A stretch of 64,000 bases of DNA from Halegenticoccus soli. GTDB taxonomy: Archaea; Halobacteriota; Halobacteria; Halobacteriales; Haloferacaceae. The stretch lies in NCBI RefSeq assembly GCF_002844195.1, contig NZ_PEND01000005.1, positions 462,438 through 526,437 of the forward strand, written 5' to 3'. The notes under the pieces were generated by a model. The model was given only the letters and a program-made list of their open reading frames with translations. It had not been told where the DNA came from and made no database searches. The position numbers were made by a program, and so were the translations under genes. Below, in pieces: positions 1-7,261 of this stretch (its first letter is position 1; every line of letters starts with the position of its first letter).

Positions 1-289
1 ACTTGCACTGCACACGCGTCCACAGGCACTCACTGTCTGTGTCGGTCCGGGATACGAGTCGGCTCCAAGCGAGGACTAGTAGTGAACTACCCTGCCCTAC
101 CGCGCTCGGGCTACTCGCCCCTCGCTTGTAGAGGACAGGGCTTCCTGTTTCTGCGTCGGCACGTGCACCCGACGTGGGCACAGTGGTTCCAGACTCCGCA
201 AGCGACTTCCCTTTACGGGTGGTTCGGAGTGTCCCACTCCTACCAGATGGACACTCGGCCACAACCGACGGTGCGCGCTTCGTGTCGTC

Positions 290-345
290 GTTCGAAAGGT
301 GCGTAGCACCTTTCGTGATGACGAAACGGCGAAGCCGTTTCGAAC
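290..345. repeat. Twin-hairpin insert, copy 1 (GTTCG...AAC, 56 nt)
   Basis: Two perfect hairpins, 293-315 (10-bp stem, loop GTA) and 322-342 (9-bp stem, loop GAA), are separated by TGATGA. The ends are GTTCGA and TCGAAC, which are inverted repeats of each other. The homologous DNA near 11178/11179 lacks the block, which makes that site an empty allele. The block at 58126-58179 has the same ends and linker but different stem sequences. Confidence 0.85.
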
Positions 346-447
346 CACGCGTGAACACCATCGGAAGCGTGGTGAGCATCGAACTATCCCTATCAACCGC
401 ACAGATAGTAACTGTAACGGAGATGGTGTCTGAGAACCGTGCGGGCG

Positions 448-558
448 TCGCCAGAACGCGGAGCGTTCTGGCTGCCAACCAGAAGCCTGCGGCTTCTGAT
501 GACGTTGACGAGACGCTTTGCGTCTCGTTCGCGCACAAGAGCAAAGCTCTTGTGCACG
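448..558. repeat. Four-hairpin insert in IS remnant
   Basis: Four consecutive hairpins lie at 451-471 (loop GGA), 480-498 (loop TGC, GCA on the other strand), 508-528 (loop TTT) and 533-555 (loop AAA), with 5-9 base spacers. The paralogous DNA at 11279/11280 joins the two flanks (CGGGCG and CTGTCTCCCC) directly, so all 111 bases are absent there. The array looks like two twin-hairpin units inserted side by side. Confidence 0.8.
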
Positions 559-767
559 CTGTCTCCCCTCCCTGCTCGCTCCCGTTGGTCGCTCAATGAG
601 GAAGGGGGCGTAGCGCCTCACTTCAGCTAACCGGCAGACCAACTCATTTGGACTAATGGACCTCAACGAACGTGAACCACCTCTGGACTTGATTTCGAGG
701 TACTCAGCCAGTCTGCCGCAGCGTACAGAGTGGAGCCACCAGCCCTGGTGAAATAACGTAAGTTATT

Positions 768-1850
768 TCACATGGGCGTGCTCGCAGAGTCCACTTCCCT
801 CGTTTTGACAACGGCTCTGTAATCCACAATACCTTCCCCATCGCGAGGCTGGCATTCGATGTTTCGAGCACCGCTCTCGAATGCGGTCAGAATTGATTCG
901 GGCGTCTGGTTACCCTGGCTGCTCAGATGCTTCGCTACCATTCCAGCGACCTCCGGAGCGGCGAACGAGGTTCCGGATGCTTTCACCCACCGACCCTCGA
1001 GCTGCTTTCCCATCACCGTCCCTGACGCTTGCGCCAATCGGTTATCCTTGCCAATGGCAGTCACGTCGGGGTTGTCATCCTGTGGATTGTACGAGGAAAA
1101 TTCAGTCATCGCTCCGCGTTTCGTACAAGCACCGACACTGAACGCCCTTTTTGCTGTCGCTGGACTTCCGCCTTCCTCACCCGAATTGCCGGCGGCAACG
1201 ACGTCTCGGACGCCTTTATCGATTAGCTGGGTGTGGATTCGGTCGAGTTGTTCGGACTGCCGTTGTGACCCCCAGGACATGTTCACAACGTCGTACTCCT
1301 CGACGTTTTTGTGAAGCCACTCATAGGCACGAAGGACGACGTTCATCGTCGTCTGTCCTTTGTCGCCGAATATTCGAAGCGAAACGAGTTCGGTCTCAGG
1401 AGCGAGGCGGATGACTTGACCCGCGACCGCCGTCCCATGTCCGAGGGCGTCTTCATCCCCGGTAGAGTCCGTGACGTCGACCTGCGTGATCGAGGCCTCA
1501 TCGAATACTGGGTGAGCCGTATCAATTCCAGAGTCCATGATCACTACCGTTTGTCGTTCACCTGCCCCGCCCGCGCGCGGGACGGAGTGTAGTCGACGCA
1601 CGTCCTCGAGCGTTGCGACGGCCGATGGTGCATCGGTCACGAAAGCGGGCTGATATCGAACTGTGGCGAGCTGATTGTCCTCGACGTTGATAACGTGATC
1701 GTCGGCGTGTAATGGGTCCTCTTCCTCGGCGTCGTACTCGACGTACGCAGCCGAGCAAAGACCCTCACCGAAGGAATACGTTTCGTGGACTGTGCACTCG
1801 GTTTCAGTCAGCGCTTCTGGCTGGTCGTTATAGAAGACGATTTTGTCCAT
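768..1850 (-). CDS. Subtilisin-like serine protease (S8 family)
   Basis: This is a predicted peptidase of the subtilisin/S8 family, 360 residues. The catalytic triad motifs are in order: Asp in VVIMDSGIDTAHP (about residue 107), His in GHGTAVAGQ (about 138) and Ser in ASGTSFAAPEVAGM (about 294). The oxyanion Asn region reads VAAGNSGEEGG. About 95 acidic residues precede the catalytic domain and could be a short propeptide-like region. No hydrophobic or twin-arginine signal is seen at the N-terminus (MDKIVFYNDQPEALTE), which is unusual because most haloarchaeal halolysins are Tat-exported; this one may act inside the cell or leave by another route. It stands alone, next to IS remnants. The ATG at 1850 is the only plausible start. 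Family is certain, substrate unknown. Confidence 0.9.
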   Translation of the reverse strand: MDKIVFYNDQPEALTETECTVHETYSFGEGLCSAAYVEYDAEEEDPLHADDHVINVEDNQLATVRYQPAFVTDAPSAVATLEDVRRLHSVPRAGGAGERQTVVIMDSGIDTAHPVFDEASITQVDVTDSTGDEDALGHGTAVAGQVIRLAPETELVSLRIFGDKGQTTMNVVLRAYEWLHKNVEEYDVVNMSWGSQRQSEQLDRIHTQLIDKGVRDVVAAGNSGEEGGSPATAKRAFSVGACTKRGAMTEFSSYNPQDDNPDVTAIGKDNRLAQASGTVMGKQLEGRWVKASGTSFAAPEVAGMVAKHLSSQGNQTPESILTAFESGARNIECQPRDGEGIVDYRAVVKTREVDSASTPM

Positions 1851-2163
1851 TTTTATCAGTAGTGTTATCTGTTTTCTTCACCTGATCGCTTTTAGCACTC
1901 ATTCGAGGGAATTCGAGCAGGTTCCCCGGCGTTAAACCGTGGAGTGGGGAATCCGGCAACCCCGAACGGCAGTACTTCGATACCTTCTCGATTTGGGTTC
2001 GTACCCATAAAGGAACGATTGTATCCTGTTAACTTAACCAAGACAGAGTCGTTTCCGAAAGTTCCGAAAAGGACGGGATCAGTCAGTGCTGCCCCCTCTC
2101 TGAGATGAAGCACTAGGCACCCTTCTCGATGAGACCGCGAGGTCACGCCGGAAATAACGGAGC
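1851..2163. other. Gene-poor stretch with a diverged repeat
   Basis: No convincing gene is seen. Bases about 2039-2070 resemble bases about 2391-2422 (shared pattern around TTCCGAAAGTTCCGA versus TTCCGATAGTTCCGA), so part of the neighbouring small frame at 2164-2451 appears to have a degenerate second copy here. Confidence 0.4.
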
Positions 2164-2451
2164 TCACCGCCACAAAGCCAGCTCCGCAGCCACATCGGCG
2201 CACACAGAGAGCCACACGTCACCGCGTGTGATATCCGCGACGCAAGCACGAGACCCCGTTTTATCGCCGTACCCGTCGACTGCGAACGTGATTTCGGCGG
2301 TTGTCCACTCAGTGCTCTGGTTCGTATCAGATTTCGAGGTAAATGTTCGTTCATCCGTCCACAGTCCACAATCAGCGGCAGATGACATAGCCAAGACTGA
2401 GTTGATTCCGATAGTTCCGATAAGCGAGCTCGGCGTCACTTCTCCTACCAT
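2164..2451 (-). CDS. Hypothetical protein (weak)
   Basis: This is a possible 95-residue protein reading MVGEVTPSSLIGTIG at its start and ending WLSVCADVAAELALWR. It matches no family I recognise and has no clear signal or membrane segment. In favour: reasonable amino-acid composition for a halophile, and a related partial copy of its N-terminal half in the adjoining DNA near 2039-2070 (LFGTFGNDSVLV versus LIGTIGINSVLA). Against: no clear promoter at the right distance, and the start is arbitrary because the frame stays open further upstream, overlapping the divergent gene at 2534. It could be a fragment of a larger lost gene. Confidence 0.25.
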   Translation of the reverse strand: MVGEVTPSSLIGTIGINSVLAMSSAADCGLWTDERTFTSKSDTNQSTEWTTAEITFAVDGYGDKTGSRACVADITRGDVWLSVCADVAAELALWR

Positions 2452-2501
2452 ACCCGACCGGGCGTCCGCATTGAAATTCCGCAGACTTGTATGAGTGCTT
2501 A

Positions 2502-2509
2502 GGTATAAC
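2502..2509 (+). promoter_or_regulatory. TATA box for the NosD-like gene
   Basis: GGTATAAC is centred 28 bases before the ATG at 2534, the spacing expected for a leaderless haloarchaeal transcript. This supports ATG 2534 over the upstream GTG at 2495. Confidence 0.5.
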
Positions 2510-2533
2510 CGACCTGCACCCGTACACACCGCG

Positions 2534-3882
2534 ATGCTACGTGCCATCGTTAACGGCCTACCAGTGGTTATCCTGATTTCGGTGCTTCTCGGAGGCGTAA
2601 CGCCGTATACGCCCGGTGTCGACAAACCTCATCACGGCCAGCCGGAGAGAATCGACTCGTGCACCGCTATCACCGAGCCCGGTCGATACGAGTTAGTCCG
2701 CGATATCGCAGGAAACAACGCCGGCACGTGCGTCCAGGTCCGCGCGAGCAACGTGACTCTCGACGGGCGGGGATTCGAACTGCGGGGGAGATCCGCGTTC
2801 GACGGATCGACGGGAATCGCCGTGTCGGCATCCCGTTCGCTCACGAACGTCACGGTCCAAAATGTGGTGCTCACGCAGTGGACGCGCGGAGTGTACGCCG
2901 AGAACGGCACCGACGTCGTCGTCCGGGATATCGTGACGGCGTTCACCGTCGACGGTGTCGTCCTCTCCGACACCACGAACAACACGGTCCGGGACGCGCG
3001 TCTGTCGAACAGCGTCACCGGGCTCTCGCTGATCCGGACGCGGACACGACGGTCACCGAGACGACGGCCCAGTGGAGTAGTTTCGAAGGGATCTACCTCG
3101 TCAACGCGGGCCGAACGACGCTGTCGTCGGTCTCCGCGCCAGACAACGCGATCGGCATCTACGTCGCGGGCTCTTCCGGCACTCGTCTCGACGACAGCGT
3201 CGTCCGTGAGAACACGCAAGTCGGACTCTACGTCGTCGACTCCGAAACGGTCAGAGTGAATCGAACCGTTGCCAGCGGCAACACGGGCACGTACACGGCC
3301 GAACGGACACCGGGTTCGGTCACCTACGCGAATGCGACCGACATCGTCCTCGAAAACGTGCGCGACAGCCGCCTCACACGGGTAGCGACGCCGAGCGACC
3401 AGTGGTCGGTCACCTTTACGGGCGGAACGGAGAACACGACGGTTCGCGACTTCCGAACCGACGACGCGCGGCTCTCCTTTTCGGGGAGCGAGTTCACCCT
3501 CAGTTCGTCCCCGCCGGTCCGCTCCCCTCCGGACGGGTTCGACCGCGTCGACGAACCCGTCGAAGTGCGCGGAGTGCGAGACACACAGCAGGCACCTCGG
3601 GTTCGGTTGGCTGTGGCATACACGAACCGGGATGCCGAAACGGTCGACGAGAGCTCGATTCGAGCCTGGACGTATCGCGACGGACGGTGGACCGTCGCCG
3701 ACGAAACCTGGGTCGACGAACGGCAAAATCGGGTCCACGTGAACGCGACCGAGTCGGGAGTAGTAGCGCCTCACGGTAGAGTCGAGGAGTGTCGGCGCGA
3801 CGCAATCGTCGTCCTGTGGCCCGGCGGAGACGAACGGTGCGAGTGCACCACCGTCGCCGGAGTCGCCGTGTGTCGTCAGTGA
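2534..3882 (+). pseudogene. NosD-like parallel beta-helix surface protein, frameshifted
   Basis: The N-terminus is a secretory signal (MLRAIVNGLPVVILISVLLG). It is followed by the usual haloarchaeal NosD opening (ITEPGRYELVRDI, NVTLDGRGFEL) and repeated short beta-helix turns with many N-x-T/S sites. The frame runs to about position 3037 (LSNSVTGLSLI) and then continues in the next frame (DADTTVTETTAQWSSFEGIYLVNAG) to a stop at 3882, ending in a cysteine-rich tail. The total would be near 450 residues, normal for such proteins. The break is a single-base change, so this is either a recent pseudogene or a sequencing error. Known of the family: right-handed beta-helix proteins of the cell surface, often carbohydrate-related; the function here is not known. 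The next gene also encodes a beta-helix protein. Confidence 0.75.
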
Positions 3883-4028
3883 ACCCACCCGTCGGAATCG
3901 ACGGGAGTCGGCAGAAACGTTAGACACACTAGAAACGACCGCCTACCGCCCGCTCGCCACGAGAAGCGACTGTCTACTAATCGGTAGGTCGCGAATAGAA
4001 ATAATCGACACGCTGAAAGTGCGTTCCG

Positions 4029-5684
4029 ATGTCAGATGACAACGGAGCCAACCTCCGGAGGCGGCAGTTCCTGAAGGGAGCCGCCGCGGCAGGCGCGGGG
4101 TCGCTCGCCGGCTGTTCGACCAGAGAAGTACCGAACCTGCTCGGTTCGAACGCCGAGTCCGCACAGCGGGATCCCGCCCCGATGGTGAAAAACGCCCCTC
4201 GGGGGAAGGGACCGCTGGCGAGCCGCCCGGAACGGGGGGAGACGGAGGGGTTCGAGTATCTCGTCGACAGGGGGCCGAAGGAGGGGGCGCTCTACGTCTG
4301 GCAGGACGGCGAGTGGAAGTTGCTCGACGTCCACACCGAACCAGGGACGGTCCGACAACTGTCGAGCGTCCAGTTCGCGTCGGCGCACGCGACCGCCGGC
4401 CGAGGGACGGCGGACGATCCGTGGGTCGTCGACGACGCGATCGTGAACGCGCCGGGGCTCGTGTTCCTCGACGAGGGCGAGTTCGTCTCGGAGGGGCTGC
4501 GGACGACCGCCGACATCGACTACGAGGAGACGTCGATCTGGCTCACCGGAGTCGGCACCCGGACCACGTCGCTCACGAAGGACCCCTCGTCGGACCGCCA
4601 CCTCATCGAGTTCGACAACGACGGCGACAGCGGGAACTTCGGTGGCGTGCGGAACATGGGGGTGTACGGCGAATTCCCGCACGACGGAACCCGGTCGAAA
4701 GGCCACCTGATATACTCGTCCGGCGACATCTTCGATCTGACCTTCGAGAACCTCATCGTCCGGTACGGGTGGGAAGACGGGGTTCATATCGCCCCGTCGG
4801 CCTCGGGAACGAGGATGCACAACTGCTGGGTCGAGAACAACGGCGGCTGGGCGGTCTGGATCGACGGCGGAACCCGAGCGAAGCTCTCGGACCTCCACAT
4901 CATCAACAGCAAGGACGGCGGTCTCCACTTCGAGCCGAGTCAGAGCCACGTCACCGGCCTCTCGGTATTCCACTGCTGGCCAGGCGTCGAAATCGACTGC
5001 AGCGGCACCGAAGTATCCGACTGCTGGATCGGGAGGTCCTACATCACTGAAGAGGGTGAAGGAGGCGTCGCGCTTCACGAGCTCAGCGGCGCCGGAAACA
5101 ACAGGTTCGCTAACCTCGCCGTCGTCGAGGCGGACGTCGGCATTCTGGCGGAGGGGCGGAACTCCCAGTACGCGAACGTCGGCGTCCGCGACACGCAGCA
5201 GCAGGCCGTCCGCGTCGCGAGCGACGGCGTCTCCGTGACGGGCCTCCGGATCACCGACTTCGGAAAGCGCGGTCAGAATGTTCCCGCGCTCGACGTGCAG
5301 GCCGACGACTGCCAGGTAAACACCCTCGCCGTCGCCCAGCGGTCGAAGGAGTACGCGGGCGAGGTCGTCGCCAGGGTCGAGGGGCGCGGGAACGTGCTCT
5401 CGAACGTCAAGGCCGAGGGGAACCGACCGTGGAGGATCCGCGTGAGCGGGAAGGAGAACGTCCTCCAGAACGTCCACGGAGTCGCCCGGTCGAACGTCGT
5501 CGACGACGGCGTGCGGACGATCGTGAACGGCGAGGGGACGAACCGGGGGAACCCGAACTCGACGGGCGAGTGGGCCGGACACGGCGATTACGCGCGCGAC
5601 ACCGGCGCGACCGTGTGGGACACCACGACCGCGCCCTGGACGCCCTACAAGGCCGATGGGCAGGGAAACTGGCGCGAACTCTGA
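4029..5684 (+). CDS. Tat-exported lipoprotein, pectate-lyase-like beta-helix
   Basis: The protein has 551 residues. The N-terminus carries a twin-arginine motif (RRRQFLKG, residues about 10-17) and a lipobox (SLAGC, Cys about 29), so it is probably a folded, lipid-anchored extracellular protein. Residues about 100-500 show the irregular 20-25 residue turns of a right-handed parallel beta-helix (for example HNCWVENNGGWAVWIDGG, LHIINSKDGGLHFEPSQSH), as in pectate-lyase/glycosidase-type folds that bind or cleave polysaccharides. The C-terminus (WDTTTAPWTPYKADGQGNW) resembles tail modules of haloarchaeal beta-helix proteins. I see no diagnostic catalytic set, so substrate and activity are open. 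It follows another, broken, beta-helix gene; a third lies at 61902. Confidence 0.85.
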   Translation: MSDDNGANLRRRQFLKGAAAAGAGSLAGCSTREVPNLLGSNAESAQRDPAPMVKNAPRGKGPLASRPERGETEGFEYLVDRGPKEGALYVWQDGEWKLLDVHTEPGTVRQLSSVQFASAHATAGRGTADDPWVVDDAIVNAPGLVFLDEGEFVSEGLRTTADIDYEETSIWLTGVGTRTTSLTKDPSSDRHLIEFDNDGDSGNFGGVRNMGVYGEFPHDGTRSKGHLIYSSGDIFDLTFENLIVRYGWEDGVHIAPSASGTRMHNCWVENNGGWAVWIDGGTRAKLSDLHIINSKDGGLHFEPSQSHVTGLSVFHCWPGVEIDCSGTEVSDCWIGRSYITEEGEGGVALHELSGAGNNRFANLAVVEADVGILAEGRNSQYANVGVRDTQQQAVRVASDGVSVTGLRITDFGKRGQNVPALDVQADDCQVNTLAVAQRSKEYAGEVVARVEGRGNVLSNVKAEGNRPWRIRVSGKENVLQNVHGVARSNVVDDGVRTIVNGEGTNRGNPNSTGEWAGHGDYARDTGATVWDTTTAPWTPYKADGQGNWREL

Positions 5685-5690
5685 CCGTCC

Positions 5691-5846
5691 GATGAAGCCG
5701 TCGAACGTGACCGTGTCTATACCGCCTTTGAGAACGTGCTGGACGTCTACGAACAGACGGCGAACGCGCGTAAGGTCTACGGACGGACGTTCCGGCGTCT
5801 GTTCGACTGTCCAGCATACACGGCCGGCGAGCGCGGCAGGGCGTGA
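5691..5846 (+). pseudogene. Orphan C-terminal coding fragment
   Basis: Seven bases after the beta-helix gene a frame without a start codon reads DEAVERDRVYTAFENV, then LDVYEQTANARKVYGRTF, then RRLFDCPAYTAGERGRA and a stop (51 residues). The composition and codon use look coding. It resembles the C-terminal end of an enzyme whose body is missing, perhaps a glycosyltransferase, but I cannot name the family. It suggests a deletion junction between this locus and the next genes. The 284 bases after it show no supported gene. Confidence 0.4.
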
Positions 5847-6130
5847 AACGTAGCGATAGACGGCATGCTTCGTACTGTCGGTGTACCGACGGGATATTAA
5901 AACGGAATACCCACGAGACGCAGAAGAGAAGGAGCATCCGACGGCATCCAAGTCTCCGAATCAGTCCCGACGGAACGTCTCGGCGAGGACGGTTCGACAG
6001 ATCTCGAAGAGCGCGTTACGGGCGTTCTCCCTCCGTAGATTCACTCGACGGCTTGCCGAGCGAACTACCGAACGGTCACGAGTGTGGGTGGACCGGCGAG
6101 TTCCTTGGGTAATCAACGATGAAGAATGGA

Positions 6131-6433
6131 CTACGGATCGACGAGTTCATCCTCATACTCGTTAAGTGAGCGGAGGACCGAATCGATCTCGTCGAAATTG
6201 GGTCCTTTGGTGATTGTCCCCGTCTCTCGGTCGTAACGAATGTAGCCGCGTTTCTCTAATTTCGGGAGGTGAACGTGGTGAAGTTGAAGACAGAGGTCCT
6301 CTGCGTGCCCCTCTGCGAGTTCCTCGCGCTCGCTGAGGCTCGAAATGTCGTGCGGCGCGTTTTCACTCACTTGGCGGAGAACAGCCCTGCGGGCAGGTTT
6401 GGCAAGCGACAGCAGGTGTTCACTGAGCGTCAC
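6131..6433 (-). CDS. DUF7344-type winged-helix regulator
   Basis: This 100-residue protein matches the haloarchaeal DUF7344 family of small ArsR-like winged helices. The pattern is: a leading helix (SEHLLSLAKPARRAVLRQVS), a DISSLSEREEL region, a helix with HHVHLPKLEKRGYIRYDRET, then an acidic tail. In this family the LHHVHLPKLEE segment is the presumed recognition helix. Such proteins are thought to be transcription regulators, and often sit beside HalOD1 proteins or bacterio-opsin-activator-like sensors, consistent with the large PAS regulator at 7262. The start ATG (6433) overlaps the end of an upstream frame by four bases. Confidence 0.75.
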   Translation of the reverse strand: MTLSEHLLSLAKPARRAVLRQVSENAPHDISSLSEREELAEGHAEDLCLQLHHVHLPKLEKRGYIRYDRETGTITKGPNFDEIDSVLRSLNEYEDELVDP

Positions 6434-6798
6434 GTGGCGACCTCCTCAAACCCGAACAGATGGGCACCTGTATCGTGTCCGTCAGCTCGACCGTTTTCAG
6501 TTCGAAGCCGCCCTTGATCATTCCGGCGTCTCCATCGAGAATAAGCGCGTATGGCGTGCTTCACGGCTGTCACCGGTCCAAGGATGGGCTGATGAGCTCG
6601 TCTGAGAGTACGGAAAAGGGGGTATCCATCGAGGCACCAGTCGGTCTCTCGGGGTTTGTCATCCATTGCGCCCGAGCGTACTGGGTCGACGAGCAAAGTT
6701 TGGATGCCTAAAGTATTTTTACTGGCTGGATCGGTACTGCGGGCGACTCCCGCTGACACCGAATCGAGGGAATCAGGCGGCGATCGTCGAAAATCCAC
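6430..6798 (-). CDS. Hypothetical small protein upstream of DUF7344 gene (weak)
   Basis: An open frame of 122 residues ends with ATGA overlapping the start of the DUF7344 gene, an arrangement typical of translational coupling. The sequence (MDFRRSPPDSLDSVSAGVARS at the start, DTGAHLFGFEEVAT at the end) is basic in the middle (SRWRRRNDQGRLRTEN), atypical for a halophile, and matches no family I know. It may be a remnant of a HalOD1-type partner gene or chance. Apart from the overlap there is little support. Confidence 0.25.
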   Translation of the reverse strand: MDFRRSPPDSLDSVSAGVARSTDPASKNTLGIQTLLVDPVRSGAMDDKPRETDWCLDGYPLFRTLRRAHQPILGPVTAVKHAIRAYSRWRRRNDQGRLRTENGRADGHDTGAHLFGFEEVAT

Positions 6799-7261
6799 CT
6801 AAGTGGATCTTCCTATATGACGTCGCGGAAGACGGTGAACCACATCCCGGGAAAACCGGACCGTGCTCGTACCGGGACGAAACCGATAGATATTGGGTTC
6901 GAGTTACCGATTATCGGCGTCAGTTTAGGCGGTCGACGGCGGGCGGGGTCTGCGGACCGAAAGCGGTTGAAAGGCCGAATAACGGGTTCACAGGGTCTTT
7001 TTCCGACGAGGGGAGCGACGATGCCGCCGGAACACCGGCAGAAATTAGTGGCGCCTTGAATGAGCCATCGAGTTTGGACCCGATAGAATTTGGGTCAGCC
7101 GCTAACCGCCTGGTCGTTCGATCAGCGCCGGCCGAACTATCCAAATATGATGGGAGACGAGAGAGATGCTACGTTTGCAAGCACTCGGTGGTCGGAGTAG
7201 CTTTCACGCTGGAGTACTCCGGGCGAACCGTCGAAGACGAAAGGAAATACTCCGAAATGGC
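6799..7261. other. Gene-free stretch
   Basis: I see no supported gene on either strand. Long open frames crossing it lack coding-like composition. It may be decayed coding DNA between the DUF7344 gene and the PAS regulator. Confidence 0.4.

Larger units (their letters stand above)
82..634 (-). mobile_element. IS1341-type element remnant (tnpB 3' tail)
   Basis: This is non-coding DNA read on the minus strand. Its left part decodes as a typical haloarchaeal TnpB C-terminal tail (RTTRKGKSLAESGTTVP, then ADAETGSPVLYKRG), with the element end near the GTGAACTACC motif at about 82-91. No RuvC core or zinc finger is present, so it encodes no nuclease. The same tail and flanking DNA recur at 10972-11350, and the two copies align base for base except for two blocks of hairpins (290-345 and 448-558) found only here. 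Positions 1-81 and 635-767 hold nothing recognisable. What is seen: homology to the second copy and the tail motif. Inference: both are decayed ends of one IS family. Confidence 0.7.

Noticed and set aside
293..342. Ordinary transcription terminator as explanation for the twin hairpins
   Set aside because: Stems are short with three-base loops, not followed by T-runs; they occur in pairs inside coding sequence and at precise insertion points, unlike terminators.
4032..5951. Long open frame on the minus strand opposite the beta-helix gene
   Set aside because: It is a shadow of the GC-rich plus-strand gene: no start signals, arginine/valine/proline-rich composition and no family match.
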